From Haberlea rhodopensis (taxonomy: Eukaryota; Streptophyta; Magnoliopsida; Lamiales; Gesneriaceae), in contig CAJQUN010000024.1 of assembly GCA_907163345.1 (NCBI GenBank), forward strand, positions 4,092,001 through 4,156,000: a stretch of DNA of 64,000 nucleotides, given 5' to 3'. Shown here piece after piece: positions 46,931-58,958 of this stretch. The notes beneath the pieces were generated by a model. That model was not told the DNA's origin and ran no database searches. It saw only the letters and a program-made list of their open reading frames with translations. Each line of letters starts with the position of its first letter. Position 1 is the first letter of the stretch. A program made the translations under genes and the position numbers.

Positions 46931-49900
46931 ATGCCTGGATACGGGGATTTGGATAGACAGATAGAGCAATTGATGGAGTGCAAGCCGCTATTGGAGGCGG
47001 AGGTGAAGATTTTGTGTGATCAGGCTCGAGCGATTTTAGTGGAGGAATGGAATGTGCAGCCGGTTAAATGTCCTGTTACTGTGTGCGGCGATATACATGG
47101 ACAGTTTTACGATCTGCTCGAGCTGTTTCGGATAGGGGGCAATGCTCCGAATACGAATTATCTCTTTATGGGGGATTATGTTGGTACTGTTTTATTATTT
47201 CCGTTCATTTTATCTAGTGAAGCTGTTTGCTAAGCGGTTTTTGTTGGAACATGGGTGCATGAGAACTGAATGTTTCGAGGTTTTTGTTGCTGTTGATTGC
47301 TATTGAGTTGGATGAGTCGTGGATTCATCTGTGATGGGTGTTTATGGAAGTTAAGAATGGTGTTTCTAACTTTTTTGGTATTTTAAGCTTGACCGATTGG
47401 AAAATAGAGAAGTGATAATTCTTGTTTGTTGCATGGATGTAATAAGTTGGTCCGTAGCTCTGTTTCCAAAAAGTCAATTCTTTCAATGGATTGATTCCTT
47501 ATTCGCGAATCAGTTATCTTGTTAGATATAAACAATAAATCTAATCCATCCGATACCTTACCTATTTGTTCAGTTTGTCTTTTATTGGGAGATTTGTTAC
47601 TGAGATTTCTTCAGTGCTGGTCAGCTGAGTTACGGCTTGGAAAATTACATTAGAAGTTAATTATGCTTACTATTATCTCTTCCACATACTTACCCAGTCA
47701 TTCTTTGTACGAGATGCGTACGAGTGATGTAGGGCAGATGTTTGTTTGAGATGTTAATTGAACATGGCAACATTTTGATTTGGGTAGGTTGTGAAATGGG
47801 ATTCTGGGATGGCTTTAGAATGCTAAGTTGTATTAATGTAGATGAGGTCACGAAGTGAGAAATGAGATTGACAATGGATGGACCTATGATTGAAGAAATA
47901 GTGGTGTTGGCCCTGCGATAATGTTTTATTGCCTTCCCATCCTATTTATTCCTGGGTAATGTTTATCTAGGACTGTGGTTTTATCTAGTATACTACTGAT
48001 AAAATGGTCATGCAACTTTGGTCGCATTTGCATTCCACATCTCAAAGATATATGTCGAAATGCCCCCTCTCCTGCTAACAAAAGAAAGATGATGCTGGAG
48101 TTTTCATGCAGACAAGGGAATAAGGGTTTCTGTTTGCTTTTGGTTCTTATTGTAGTCACTTTTTACTAGTGCCAAGATTTAATGAGACGCGTGGTTGAAT
48201 TGTGTCGTGTGTACGCTTAGATTATGCTTAATAGCTTACTCCATAAAAGATATCGTGATCATGCTAAACTTCACTGATAAAACTTTTATGCTTTTCCCCG
48301 TGATCTTCTACGTCAGGCTAATCTCTACCTATGATAGTATGTTTCGTGTGGTTCTATATATATTTTGTGTTTTTCAATGTTTTGTTGATTTATAATGACC
48401 AACGCAACATTCCACTAACTGGTCATTCCTTTAATGCAGATCGTGGGTACTACTCAGTGGAGACGGTCACACTTTTAGTGGCTCTAAAAGTTCGTCATAG
48501 AGATAGAATTACAATTCTTAGAGGAAATCATGAAAGTCGGCAAATCACTCAAGTGTAAGACCTTTGTTTGTAAGGCTATTAAAGTTCTGGTAATGTTGTG
48601 TTGGATCACGTTCATATATTTCTGAATATAAAGTATGCATTATAACTTCAGCATATCTAAAAGGTTGTTAAATTCATTTACTGTGCTATTATATTTTTCA
48701 TACAATGGAAGAAATTTTATGTATGAAATTTTGTGGAGGCATGTTTGTGTATTTATATATGATATTGCAAGTGCAAATTGGCAGCAGACCGTTTTTAAGC
48801 GCAATTTTGTTGGCTTTGCCATGGTGTTATATTTCATAAAGCACATGAAATATTTAAGCATGGTTGATTTCAGGCTTTAACACACTGTGGGTGGCATCCT
48901 ATGAAAGAATAAATAACGTAAAGTACAAGGGAATCGAGTTAATGATTAAATTCTTCTCTTCTTTATTTCTATTTTATGTCCTGATTGATAAAAGTCTTAT
49001 AAATATTTTGAAATGCATGACATACAAGGGATCATCAAAGCACTCTACTCTCTTTATTGGATCTGTATTTGCTCATTTGCAACTTTTTTTTATCTTGTAT
49101 TGCACGGCTCCACGATGGAATATGTTATTCGGCAATTGTTAAAGATTCTATCATTGATGATCTCTTTATTTATTACCCTGCTTAACGCAAGAACTTTTAA
49201 TTAAATAAGAATCGATACTTTAGTAGCTAATATAGCATCACATATAGCAAGTACATAGTGTGGTCCTTAATGCTGATTATATTGACTCCTGAGTCCTGAT
49301 GTGGTAGGCTTAATTATAAGATCAAAATCAGACAATTGCGCTGTAAAATACTATGTTAACAATGTTGAAAACAAAATCGGGGATATAACTAAATAAGACT
49401 TGATATGAGATTTCTCTACTTCAATGCTACGACTTTCTCCATAATTATGGCAGTACCTTTTGACATCCAGGTATGGATTCTATGATGAATGCTTGAGAAA
49501 GTATGGCAATGCAAATGTGTGGAAGTATTTCACCGATCTTTTTGATTACCTTCCCCTGACAGCACTTATCGAGAGTCAGGTTTGTATGCCAAGTAGCCAT
49601 ATGCTTCTATTTTGAATGATATCTTTGTTTTAATGTCTAATGCCTTCTTGTGTGTACTTGTAGGTCTTCTGCTTACATGGGGGTCTTTCACCATCTCTTG
49701 ATACTCTAGACAATATTCGATCTTTGGATCGTATACAAGAGGTATGAGCAATTTTATATTGCTAGAGCATTTTCGCTGCAATATTCTATCAGGAATCTCT
49801 CCTATTTACTTATAATGTATTCTCTATATATTTGTGTCTTTTCTTCCTCCTTTATTGGAGAGGGGAAACTTTTCAACATTTTGAAGGTTTGTTTTCAAAA

Positions 49901-50452
49901 CCAATTTGCTACAATCAATTTTTTTGCTCCCGAATTATATATATAGGTTCCACATGAAGGACCAATGTGCGATCTCTTGTGGTCTGATCCGGATGATCGT
50001 TGCGGATGGGGTATCTCACCACGTGGTGCTGGTTACACCTTTGGACAGGATATAGCCTCTCAATTCAACCATACCAATGGCCTCACTCTAATTTCAAGAG
50101 CCCACCAGCTTGTCATGGAGGGTTTTAATTGGTGTCAGGTGAGCATGTAATTTTATCGAATTGATCCGGGCATGCATCCATCCTTAGTATTTTTGTTATT
50201 AACCGGTTACCCCCATAAACTCGAACTCATGGGAGGTGGACCAATGTTAGCCTTAAATTTTAACACTTGGATTTCCAGGACAAGAATGTTGTGACAGTCT
50301 TCAGCGCCCCAAACTATTGTTATCGGTGTGGAAACATGGCTGCGATTCTTGAAATCGGGGAGAACATGGAGCAGAATTTCCTTCAGTTTGATCCAGCTCC
50401 TCGACAGATTGAGCCGGACTCCACACGTAAGACTCCAGATTATTTTTTGTGA
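46931..50452 (+). CDS. PP2AC: serine/threonine protein phosphatase PP2A catalytic subunit
   Basis: Six exons: 46931-47183, 48440-48554, 49471-49579, 49664-49741, 49947-50138, 50279-50452. All junctions are GT-AG and give 306 aa, the usual family length. This is the catalytic C subunit, which joins scaffold A and regulatory B subunits to remove phosphate from Ser/Thr residues. Metal and catalytic motifs are intact: GDIHG (53-57), GDYVDRG (81-87), RGNHE (112-116), HGG (164-166), RAHQ (236-239) and SAPNYC (258-263). The C-terminal TPDYFL (301-306), target of carboxyl methylation and tyrosine phosphorylation, is present. The start MPGYGDLDRQIEQLMECKPL places it in plant subfamily I. EEWNVQ (38-43) differs from the usual EEYNVQ, and RHRDRI from RYRDRL. 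No lesion is seen. Confidence 0.96.
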
Positions 50453-50787
50453 ACTCAAGAATCTCGGTTCCTATTTTTAGTACATGCTTTACAGTTAAAT
50501 GTTAAGACAGAAGAGAGTGCTGTTATTTGAGGATAATTGTCAAGATAATTTCCGGAGAGTCAAGACAATGGCTGCCCTTGTCTTGTATATTTTTTTCCCC
50601 AAGAGGAGGACACAACGATAACATGGTATATTGTGTTAATTTACAAGGTTGTTGGTAGGGGAACAGTTTTCTCCTTTCCACTGACAAAATGGCTATACTC
50701 TATGTCAATAGAGTAAATTATATGTTCTGGACTGTTGAGCACCAGGAGGGGTTAGAGGTTGGTATGTGGGTAGTGATTTTTTATATA

Positions 50788-50793
50788 AATAAA
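50788..50793 (+). terminator. possible polyadenylation signal of PP2A-C
   Basis: AATAAA 335 nt after the stop codon, following a T-rich stretch. Confidence 0.4.
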
Positions 50794-51243
50794 AACAAAA
50801 AAATGTCTTAATTCCTATATCTTCAAATAATCTTTTAAATTTTTTTTCGAGTTACTGAATGCTGATCATTTTTTCTTCTTACCAAAGCAGAAAGAGCCAG
50901 TCGCTCAAATTCAGGGTCATTTAAGTTTATAATTTCTTCCACGTATTTAAAAAAAAAATTGATAATGTTATTATAATAAATGAAGATCATTTTTCTCAAA
51001 TTCAAATTTGTGTAATTATTGATCCAATCCACAAAATCATTTATTTTCACATATATAAATCATATAGTTTAGCTTCTCTTTTTCCAGGGAACTTATTTCG
51101 ATTTCTTAATTAGCTTTGGTTCGATAAATTTCATGTGTTCTTTAATCTATACAAAGATGTCAGTTTCCAACATGTATTTACACTAATTTCATTCTTCTTC
51201 TTTTTTTTGCGTTCAGAAAATTAGGGAGGTTAGAATTAACAAC
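50794..51243. other. spacer after PP2A-C
   Basis: AT-rich; no gene or defined repeat recognised. Confidence 0.5.
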
Positions 51244-51246
51244 TGA

Positions 51247-52626
51247 GGTACCGTTTGGTTTGAAGGATGGGATAAGTAATGTAAAGATTAAAATGTATGA
51301 AATGATTGTAAAAATAATGTGTGATAAGTTATATGATGTTTGGTTTAAGGATAAGATGGTTGATAAAAGTTATTATTTGGTATAATGACTAAAATGTCCT
51401 TAATATTATAATAATATTAATAAATAATAATAATAATAATATATAATAACTATTATTATTCTTATTATATAATTACAATTAATAAAAATATTTTTTATTA
51501 TTATATTATAAAATCGTACTAATAAAAATAAAAATAATTCTTATTCTTATTATATAATTATAATAAAATAATAATAATAATTATTATTATTATATTACTA
51601 ATAATAAAAATAAATAATAATAATATATAATATGTATATATAGTAATAATAATCATTATAATTATATTATTATGTATAAATTATTATATCTACGTATATA
51701 TTATTTTTTATAAAAAAAATTATTATTCTATTATAAATCGTATTATTAAAAATAATTCTAATAACCTATCTATGTCGATTCTTATTACCGGTCCGACTCC
51801 TTCTTCTTTTTCTTCTCTCCTTCTCCTCCCCTCCTCCTCCTCCTCCTCCTTCTTCTTCTTCTTCTCTTCCCCCTCGTCCTCCTCCCCCTCCCTCCTCCTT
51901 CTCTCTCTGTCTCTCTTCGTCCTCCTCCTTCTCCTTATCTTCTTCTGTCTCCCTTCTTCTCCCTCGTCTCTCTTCTTCTTTTCTCCCCCCCCTCCTTCTT
52001 TTCCCCTCCTCCTCGCTCTCTCTCTCCTCCTCTCTCTCTCTCTTCTTTTCCCTCCTCTCTTCTCTCTCCTCTCCTCCCCCTCCCCCCTCCTCTCCTTCTC
52101 TCATGTATCTCTCATCATCCTCTACCTCTCCCCCTACTCGACTCTCTCCTATCTCTCTCTCACTCCTCCTTCTTCTTCTTTCTCTCTCTCTTCCTCTCTC
52201 TCTCCTCCCTCTTTTTTCTTCTCCCCCCCTCCTCTCTCTCTCTCTCTCCCTCGTCTTCTCACTCCTCTCTCCTGCCTCTCTCTTTTTTCTCTTTCTTTTT
52301 CTTCTCTCTCCTCGCTCATCCTCTTATTTCTCTCCTCTCTCTCTACACCTCTCTCCCCTAATAATCATAATAAATATAAATTAAAATATACAAATACAAT
52401 AAATAATAAAATGATGTAGGAAATAAGTTGTTACTTTTTGGCGGGTAATTTCAAGTTTTGAAATAGTAAAAAAAGGTGGGAAATTGTATATATGTCTTTT
52501 TTATTGTAAAGTGGGATTAGAATGTGATTAATATAGTAGGATAATTTTTTTTATACAACAAAGTAACATGGGATAGATAAATAATCTAAATATTATTAAA
52601 ACCCATCAAGCAATCCAAACGAAGCC
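51247..52626. mobile_element. Harbinger/Tourist-like element expanded by simple sequence
   Basis: Terminal inverted repeats GGTACCGTTTGGTTTG / CAATCCAAACGAAGCC (imperfect) are flanked by TGA on both sides (51244-51246, 52627-52629), a 3-bp target duplication as in PIF/Harbinger. Subterminal GGATGGGATAAG / ACATGGGATAGATAA sequences also match. Between the ends lie AT-rich (TAATAA)n-like DNA (51400-51770) and a long CT-rich tract. Confidence 0.65.
51786..52360 (+). repeat. 575-bp polypyrimidine (CT-rich) tract
   Basis: Almost only C and T on the plus strand, as irregular CTT, CTC and CCT runs. The purine-rich minus strand makes a spurious Arg/Glu frame and the plus strand a Ser/Leu/Pro frame. 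Such tracts can form triplex DNA. Confidence 0.95.
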
Positions 52627-52836
52627 TGAGACTATTAGTTCCCTAATCTTCCAACTGCTTGATTTTTAAAGTGAACACAAAATACAAATAATTGACTCGA
52701 ATAATACGTAAAGAAAGATAATTACTATGCTTCCTTAAAAATATAATAAATACACATCGTTATCTAGCTACATTTACAATGCCCCATCCATCTAGTAGAT
52801 AATGAGGGAAAAATCTTATATATACTAGGTTTGGAC

Positions 52837-52840
<4 letters not shown>

Positions 52841-52909
<69 letters not shown>
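52841..52909. repeat. (TA)n microsatellite
   Basis: About 34 TA units, as in the tract at 39703-39771. Confidence 0.97.
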
Positions 52910-52911
<2 letters not shown>

Positions 52912-53073
52912 ATAACAAAGAAAATGAATAAACTAGACATGTCAATCAAAGTTAATAAAAATTCATTTTTTTATGTTGGTCCATATGTTAGGTTAGATCA
53001 GATCATATAGTATGTAAAGATCTATAAACCTAACTAGTTCAACTTCAAGCTTTTTGAAAAAAAAATTCAAACT

Positions 53074-53642
53074 TTACAACACAAATATCACTATCAATAT
53101 TACCAATAATGATTCCCCATCATCAAAGAACACTGATGATGCTATCCCCACCACTTCCACTAAAGCTTTCTGGCGTTGCTTCAAAAGCCGCCACATGTCG
53201 TCCAGATTGGGGTGACGGTGGCTGTGGCGGAGATTGTTGATTAGGTGGTGCCGGAGTTGATAGATTAAGTAACAAAGATGGAGGTTCAAGGGTGGTGGCT
53301 TTATTCAGGTCTAATTTTGCCATTTTTGAAGATGGGGGGGAGGGGTAAAATGGGAATTGGCATGAGGGGTCTTGGTGAATTGTTGAGCCGTAGCAGTGAG
53401 AGATTTTCAGTTGAATTTTTTTCAATTGGTACAATCAAAGATTTTTTAGACAAAGGGAAAGAGGGTGAAATTGGATATTTTTCGAGATTTTTGGTTACAT
53501 TCTCTTGGGGCAGGATTGGTGGGGTTTCAAGATGAATTTGATCTTCAATTGTTGAACTCAAAACCTGTAAGTTAATGACAAGTAAAGCAAAGACAAAGGA
53601 ATCATTAAAGATTGAATTTATTTGGGCATTTTGACAATACAT
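53074..53642 (-). other. possible gene remnant, unassigned
   Basis: Less AT-rich than its surroundings, with overlapping minus-strand frames rich in Pro and Ser (for example 'LLNLSTPAPPNQQSPPQPPS'). I recognise no domain. It could be a short exon cluster or spacer. Confidence 0.25.
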
Positions 53643-53689
53643 TATGGAATTTTTTATGCTACCCTAAAGGGCTAAGACTAAGGACAATG

Positions 53690-54150
53690 TCGGAGGATTA
53701 GGGTTGCTTAACGAACCAGGTCAATCCGGATCCGGCCCAAAACTGGATCGGTTAGCCTGATCTAGAACCAGAATCGGTCCGGAATCGGTAAGATACATGT
53801 CCGGATCGATTCTAAGGTTCCGGAACTGGAATCTTACCGGACCCGCTATTTAAAAAAATGAAAATATTATTGATTTTATATAAATATAATTGAATTCAGC
53901 TTATAAACATAAACGCCAATTAGCTTAGTTGGTGAGAAACTCTCGCTCGATCATGCGAGGTCGTGCGTTTGATCCATGCCTTTAAGAAAATTTTGCAAAA
54001 AAATTTTCTTTTTAAAAAAAGTTCAAACCGGTTCCAACCAGGAACCGGCGAACCTGGGACTGGATCCGATCCGCTCACCGGACCGAATCGATTCCGATAA
54101 AATCGGACCCAGAACCGATCTGATGGGTCCGATAAGCAGCGCTACCTAGG
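53690..54150. mobile_element. decayed hAT-like repeat containing a tRNA-like segment
   Basis: 'GGTCCGGAATCGG', 'CCGGATCGATT' and 'GGTTCCGGAACTGG' words at both ends are typical of plant hAT-type non-autonomous repeats. At 53930-53985 sits a pol III-like pair: TAGCTTAGTTGG (perfect A box) and GTTTGATCC (B box with one mismatch). Confidence 0.4.
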
Positions 54151-54151
54151 T

Positions 54152-54676
54152 TAGAGCTGTCAAAATTGGTCAGGCCCAACCCAACCCGCCAAATAGGCAG
54201 GTTGGGCCAGCATTTTTAAGGCCGTCTGGGCTTGCCCAAAAGGACCGCGGGTTTTGGCGGGCCAACCCTTCTTTTTTCAGGTTCAATTCATAAATAGAAA
54301 CTCAATATCACATTGAAGCATCCGATCTACTATATATTTTTCATTTGATTTTGCTTGAAAGTTGCAACATGTATTTCAAAATTGAGTAAAATGCTAATTC
54401 TCTAATCAAGTATTTTTAGTAGCAGGTTAATATCTAGATAAAACCTTAAACAAATTCCAATATTCTTCTATAATCTGTTTCATGTTCGGCAAGTTCAGTT
54501 GGAAATATTTTTTTGAAGTTTTTTTTATAAAAAAAAAATTCGGTCGGCCAGCCCGCCATGGGTTGGGGTTTACCCAACCCGCCCGGAGGAGGGCCCAAAT
54601 GTGCCAGCCCATTTTCGGCCCGTCGGTTGGGCGGGCCAGCCTGTTTAGATCAAGCTGGCCCGTTTTGACAGGTCTA
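54152..54676. mobile_element. hAT-like non-autonomous element
   Basis: 525 bp with 14-bp terminal inverted repeats TAGAGCTGTCAAAA / TTTTGACAGGTCTA (one mismatch) and GGCGGGCCAACCC-type subterminal repeats. No matching 8-bp target duplication is seen, perhaps because it sits against the decayed repeat to its left. Confidence 0.6.
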
Positions 54677-55104
54677 CATAAGATGCATCAATCATTAATA
54701 TATATATGGGCAAAATTCATGCCGGTACCTTTTACTGAAACTTTATTCGTCATAGTACAGGAAAAAAACTTGCAATCATTTAAGTCCACTTTAGGTTAAA
54801 GTGACAAAAGTACCATTAATAAGAAAATGCGGCAATTTCAGAAAATTTCAATCTCTTCCTTTCAGCACTACGTTCGAGCTCTTCCATTCACCACTGCGAT
54901 TCAAATCTCCTCGTAAATCTCTCTTGCCAGTTACGATTTCTTACAGTTGATTTTTCTCTTCATCTCTTAGATTTTCCGTTCCATCACTTCATTCCAGATT
55001 TTTTTTCAATTCTGGTATGTGTGTGTATATATATATTGTTTGTTGCCTTTTGAGGGTTTTTAGTTATGATTCATTGATGTATGTGTTTCTTTGATCATTC
55101 TCAG

Positions 55105-55852
55105 AATTTACAGCTTGAAACTTGCAACGAAGAAGATGACCCACATAAAAATTAATTGGTGCACAAAATTATAAAAAGTAACTGGTGCACGAAAATTATA
55201 AAAAATAACTGGTGCATGAAAATTATTAACAATAACTGGTGCACGAAAGATTGAATTAACTGATGCACGAAAAATGAAAATCAGTAACTGATGCACGAAA
55301 ATTGAAAACCAGTAATTGATGCATGAAAATTAAAATCAGTCACTGATGCACGAAACATAGAAAAAATATGTGATGCGCGAACCATAATCGCAAGTGGGTG
55401 ATGCACGAAACATACAATTAAGTAAGTGATGCAAGTACCATTTAATTTCGTGCACCAGTTATTTTATTTCGTGTGCCAGTTTGTTTTTTGCAAATTTTGT
55501 GCATCAGTTAATTAACACAAAGTTCGTGCACCAGTGTTGTATTTTCGTGCATCGGTGTTATATTTTCATACACCGAGGTTATATTTTCGAGCACCGGTTA
55601 CTTTTTATAATTTAAATGCACCAATGTTATATTTTTGTGCACCGGTTACTTTTTATGATTTTCGTACACCAAGGTTATATTTTCGTGCACCAGTTACATT
55701 TTTATAATTTTCGTGCACCAGTTACGTTTTATGATTTTCGTGCACCAATGTTATATTTTCGTGCACCAGTTACTTTTTATAACTTTCGTGCACCAATTAA
55801 TTTTTTCTCTGAGTCATCTTCTTCTTTGCAATATCTTGCTGTCAGGCTGTAA
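55105..55852. repeat. foldback array of TGGTGCACGAAAAT repeats
   Basis: The left half (to ~55440) is a tandem array of ~24-30-bp units AACTGGTGCACGAAAATTATAAAAA. The right half is the same array inverted (TTTTCGTGCACCAGTTACTTTTTATAA). The outer ends are also inverted copies (CTTGCAACGAAGAAGATGAC versus GTCATCTTCTTCTTTGCAA), so the 750 bp can fold into one long hairpin. Confidence 0.85.
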
Positions 55853-56620
55853 ATTTTGGAAATGAGCAAACAAGCACGGACACCAATGCATACCTTACTT
55901 CTTCATCCATATGCATCAGTCAAAGCCATAAAAGATGTTTTTTTTATAAAAAAAAAAGCATGCCAAGAGACTTTCGCTTTCTATAATTTAGCATTGGTAT
56001 TCAAATTTATAATTCACATACACAAACAGTATACACGCACGGTGGAATGTGCCGAGCAGATCCGAAAATTATATGTGCAGTGTAGTCCGACATCTTCGAT
56101 CCAAAAAGATCCCAAATTCTATGAAAATTTAGATGCTTCGATTCAAACATATTTCATGTTCATAACATTTTAGCAAATAAATTTTAGGTCGGGGCGACGA
56201 GATGAGACGACAAGATGATGAAGAAAATAATGATTTGAGAATCGCCGTAAAATTGGTGATTTTACGTGCAAATGGGAAAAGAGATGACGTAAAGAGTTAA
56301 TCTGAAATTAGGTTTAGGTTTTTTTATAACTTAAGGGTATTTTGGGAACTAAAAAAGACCTTTGCAAACCAACTCTTTAAAAAGTGGATTTATGTGAATA
56401 TAATTATCTCCCAACTGTATTTTTTTGTAAACATTATTTTTTGTCAGACTTATTTGAATTAACTTTCTGAAATCAGCACAAATATGCAATTTCATATAAG
56501 TGAAGCAAAAGAATAAGAAAAAACCCATATGTTAATTTAAGAATTAATTAACATATTATATGTTAATTGCCCACTCTGAAGGAAAAATAAAACAAAATAA
56601 TCAATAAATAGAATATAATT
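55853..56620. other. spacer, expected position of the missing MYB 3' exon
   Basis: AT-rich. No exon continuing the MYB protein was found on the minus strand, and no repeat was named. Confidence 0.4.
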
Positions 56621-56627
56621 AACATAC

Positions 56628-57273
56628 CGCGTCGGTGGTGATGTCAAAGAGACTTGATCTCCGCCGGCGCCTGTTATGGTTGTTTCGGCGGAGGAAGTAC
56701 TTCTGTGCGTGGCTGGCAACCTGTGTGCCCGTTCGTGTCTTCACGAAGTTTCTTGAAATTCCTCTCCAATTTCCTTTCCCCACTTTCTGCAACCCTAATA
56801 GGAACAGCTTGTGCTCTTCCTCACTCCAAGCCACACCTGCTATGGAATGAAACTAGAAAATTTAATTCGATTACTAAGTTGTTAAAATATTATTAATTTC
56901 ATACAAATACCATATGTAGAAGATTAGATATACTGATATAGTTTTAAACCATATAGAACTCTGAAAAGACAAACATGATCGGGAAGTTATAAACGTGTTA
57001 GGACTTGCTTCTTATACGGTGGCGGCTCCGGTGGGAAGGATGAACGACGTCGTCGGATACGTAACCGGCGGCAACGTCATTAATATTGGAGTCCTGCGCC
57101 TGATCATATTGAGCTAAGTTATTGGTACTCGCGCTCTTCCTAAACGATCCTTCCATAACTCTCACACCGAATAGCATGAACCCTTTAGCACCGTCGCCTG
57201 TGGCTGCACCACCTCTGACCTCTGAACATGTTCGTGAATTTTTGTCATCGTTCCCCACTGACTGGGATGCCAT
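56628..57273 (-). CDS. SHAQKYF-type single-MYB transcription factor, 3'-truncated
   Basis: Exon 1 is 57273-57018 and exon 2 is 56836-56628. The intron (GTATAAG...GCAG) leaves phase 1, joining as RSRHR-VAWSEEEHK. A second donor GTATGT follows DITTDA. The 155 aa visible contain an LFGV repression-type motif (34-37), 'SRKSAS/NNLAQYD' region, and a plant 1R-MYB/SANT domain (about 87-140) with 'WSEEEHKLFLLGLQKVGKG' and SHAQKYF. It resembles the KUA1/MYBS3 group, which binds I-box-like DNA. The usual N-terminal Cys zinc knuckle is reduced (KNSRTC only), and 'TRTPTQ' reads TRTGTQ. No Pro-rich C-terminal exon is found. It may be a pseudogene or have a distant exon. Confidence 0.72.
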
Positions 57274-57400
57274 TGCTGCGAACAGAATAAGCTTTTGGGA
57301 AGGAATAAAAAGGAGAAGTTGTGGGAAGTTTCTTGGAATGAACCAAGAAAATTTAAATCGATTACTAAGTTGTTAAAATATTATTAATTTCATAATGATA
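56838..57400 (-). repeat. duplicated MYB intron-end sequence
   Basis: The segment 56838-56905 (start of intron 1's 3' end, with AATTCGATTACTAAGTTG and TTAAAATATTATTAATTTCATA) is nearly repeated at 57335-57400, upstream of exon 1. The two copies are direct repeats flanking exon 1. Confidence 0.8.
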
Positions 57401-58435
57401 CAATTTGTACAAGAATTAGATATAATAATATAACTTCATATTTTACGTGGGAATGGGCAATTTGATTTAGGTTGTACTTGGATCGAATGGTTTTATTTTA
57501 ATAATGGATTTAAAATGATTTTAATATAAAATTTGAAATATCTTGGTATTGTTAAAAAATGTTTTAAAATTGAAGATTATAGATTTAAAATCTATAGATT
57601 TCAAAATTAGCCAAGTAATTTAAATAGATTTATAGTAATGATTTAAAATCCAAATCTATTAAAATTCCCGACGAATGAAATTTTGGTTTATTTTGTCTAA
57701 CAAGTTTGGTAAATGATTGGGAAATATTCATGTGTCACGATCAAGACTTCCATCAATATTAAGAAATATTTATATACACATGGTTTGAATGTTATTTATA
57801 TATTAATTTTATATTAAACTATAATCCTTTTTTAATAAAAATATATGAATTAACGTATCATTAAATTTAGATTAATCATATTAAATTAATTCATAAATAG
57901 ACCTAAATCGGATTTATATAAATATTTTTCGGAAATAACCGCCAACATAATCATTGCCCCATATTTTATTATTTACTAATATATGTGCCGAGTATAGCAT
58001 ACATATGAATTAGTTTAGAGATTTTTGCAATTATCTCCCCTATATTTAATATATTTGGCATTTATGATCATTTGTGAACACACCATAATATCGAAATAAT
58101 TTTCTACACCACTTATATGTTATAATAATTAAAATAATAATAACAATGTAGATATATGCATAAAATTCCAAATCAGTGGTGGCCAACTAAGTATTTACAT
58201 GTGTAACATGTTGTATAATATTTATATTCATATATACGAGTGGTGATGAATAAAGTAAAAACATGGGTGATAGAAGTCATGTAACATATACTTAGAATTG
58301 AAGTTTCTAAGAAATTATTATTTGAAATTTAAAAAATTAAGATTGATGATATAAAACTATTACATTTTTCTTTTTGTGCTTCTTAATTTCATTAACACAT
58401 TTAATATGTAAATAATGCTGCATAAATTATGTATA
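57401..58435. other. AT-rich spacer
   Basis: No gene or defined repeat recognised. Confidence 0.5.
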
Positions 58436-58958
58436 TTTTATACACTTATGGTGTCTAAATCTAAATGGGACACCAAGGAGGCATGGCAAGATACTTATAG
58501 GATTGCTCAAGGGAGGGAGATGAAGACAAAAGACTTATGTGTAGTGAAATGCATTAAATATGAGAACCTTAGAATCTTGGTTAGAGATGGAGACATCAAA
58601 TCAAGATGGATGAATTATTTTAACAACTTATTCAACGGTGGTTTTAGCTGAGATTTAGATGATCTTAGCATCCATCAACATGCTGTAAACCGTGAGTTTA
58701 CTCGCATAATTAAAGAATCTGAGGTTAAAGAAGCATTGAACAAAATGAAAGTACGAATAGCAGTTGTGCTTGATGGAATCCCTATTGAAGTATGTAGATG
58801 TTTAGGGCCAACGGGGATAAAGTGTCTAACAGATAAATTTGACAATATTTGGAGGAGTATCAAAATTCCAAATGAATAGAGAAAGGGTACTCTCATTCCT
58901 ATCTATAAGAACAAAGGTGGAATTCAGAGTTGCACTAACTATCGTGGTATATAACTCA

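Noticed and set aside
51766..52419. Long frames on both strands (Ser/Leu/Pro-rich plus strand, Arg/Glu-rich minus strand)
   Set aside because: They are the translation of a polypyrimidine tract and its complement, with no domain and no codon-like variation.
52760..52949. Frames with IYIYIY repeats
   Set aside because: Translation of the (TA)n microsatellite.
53930..53985. A functional tRNA gene
   Set aside because: The B box deviates and the acceptor and anticodon stems do not pair cleanly by eye; kept only as a tRNA-like segment.
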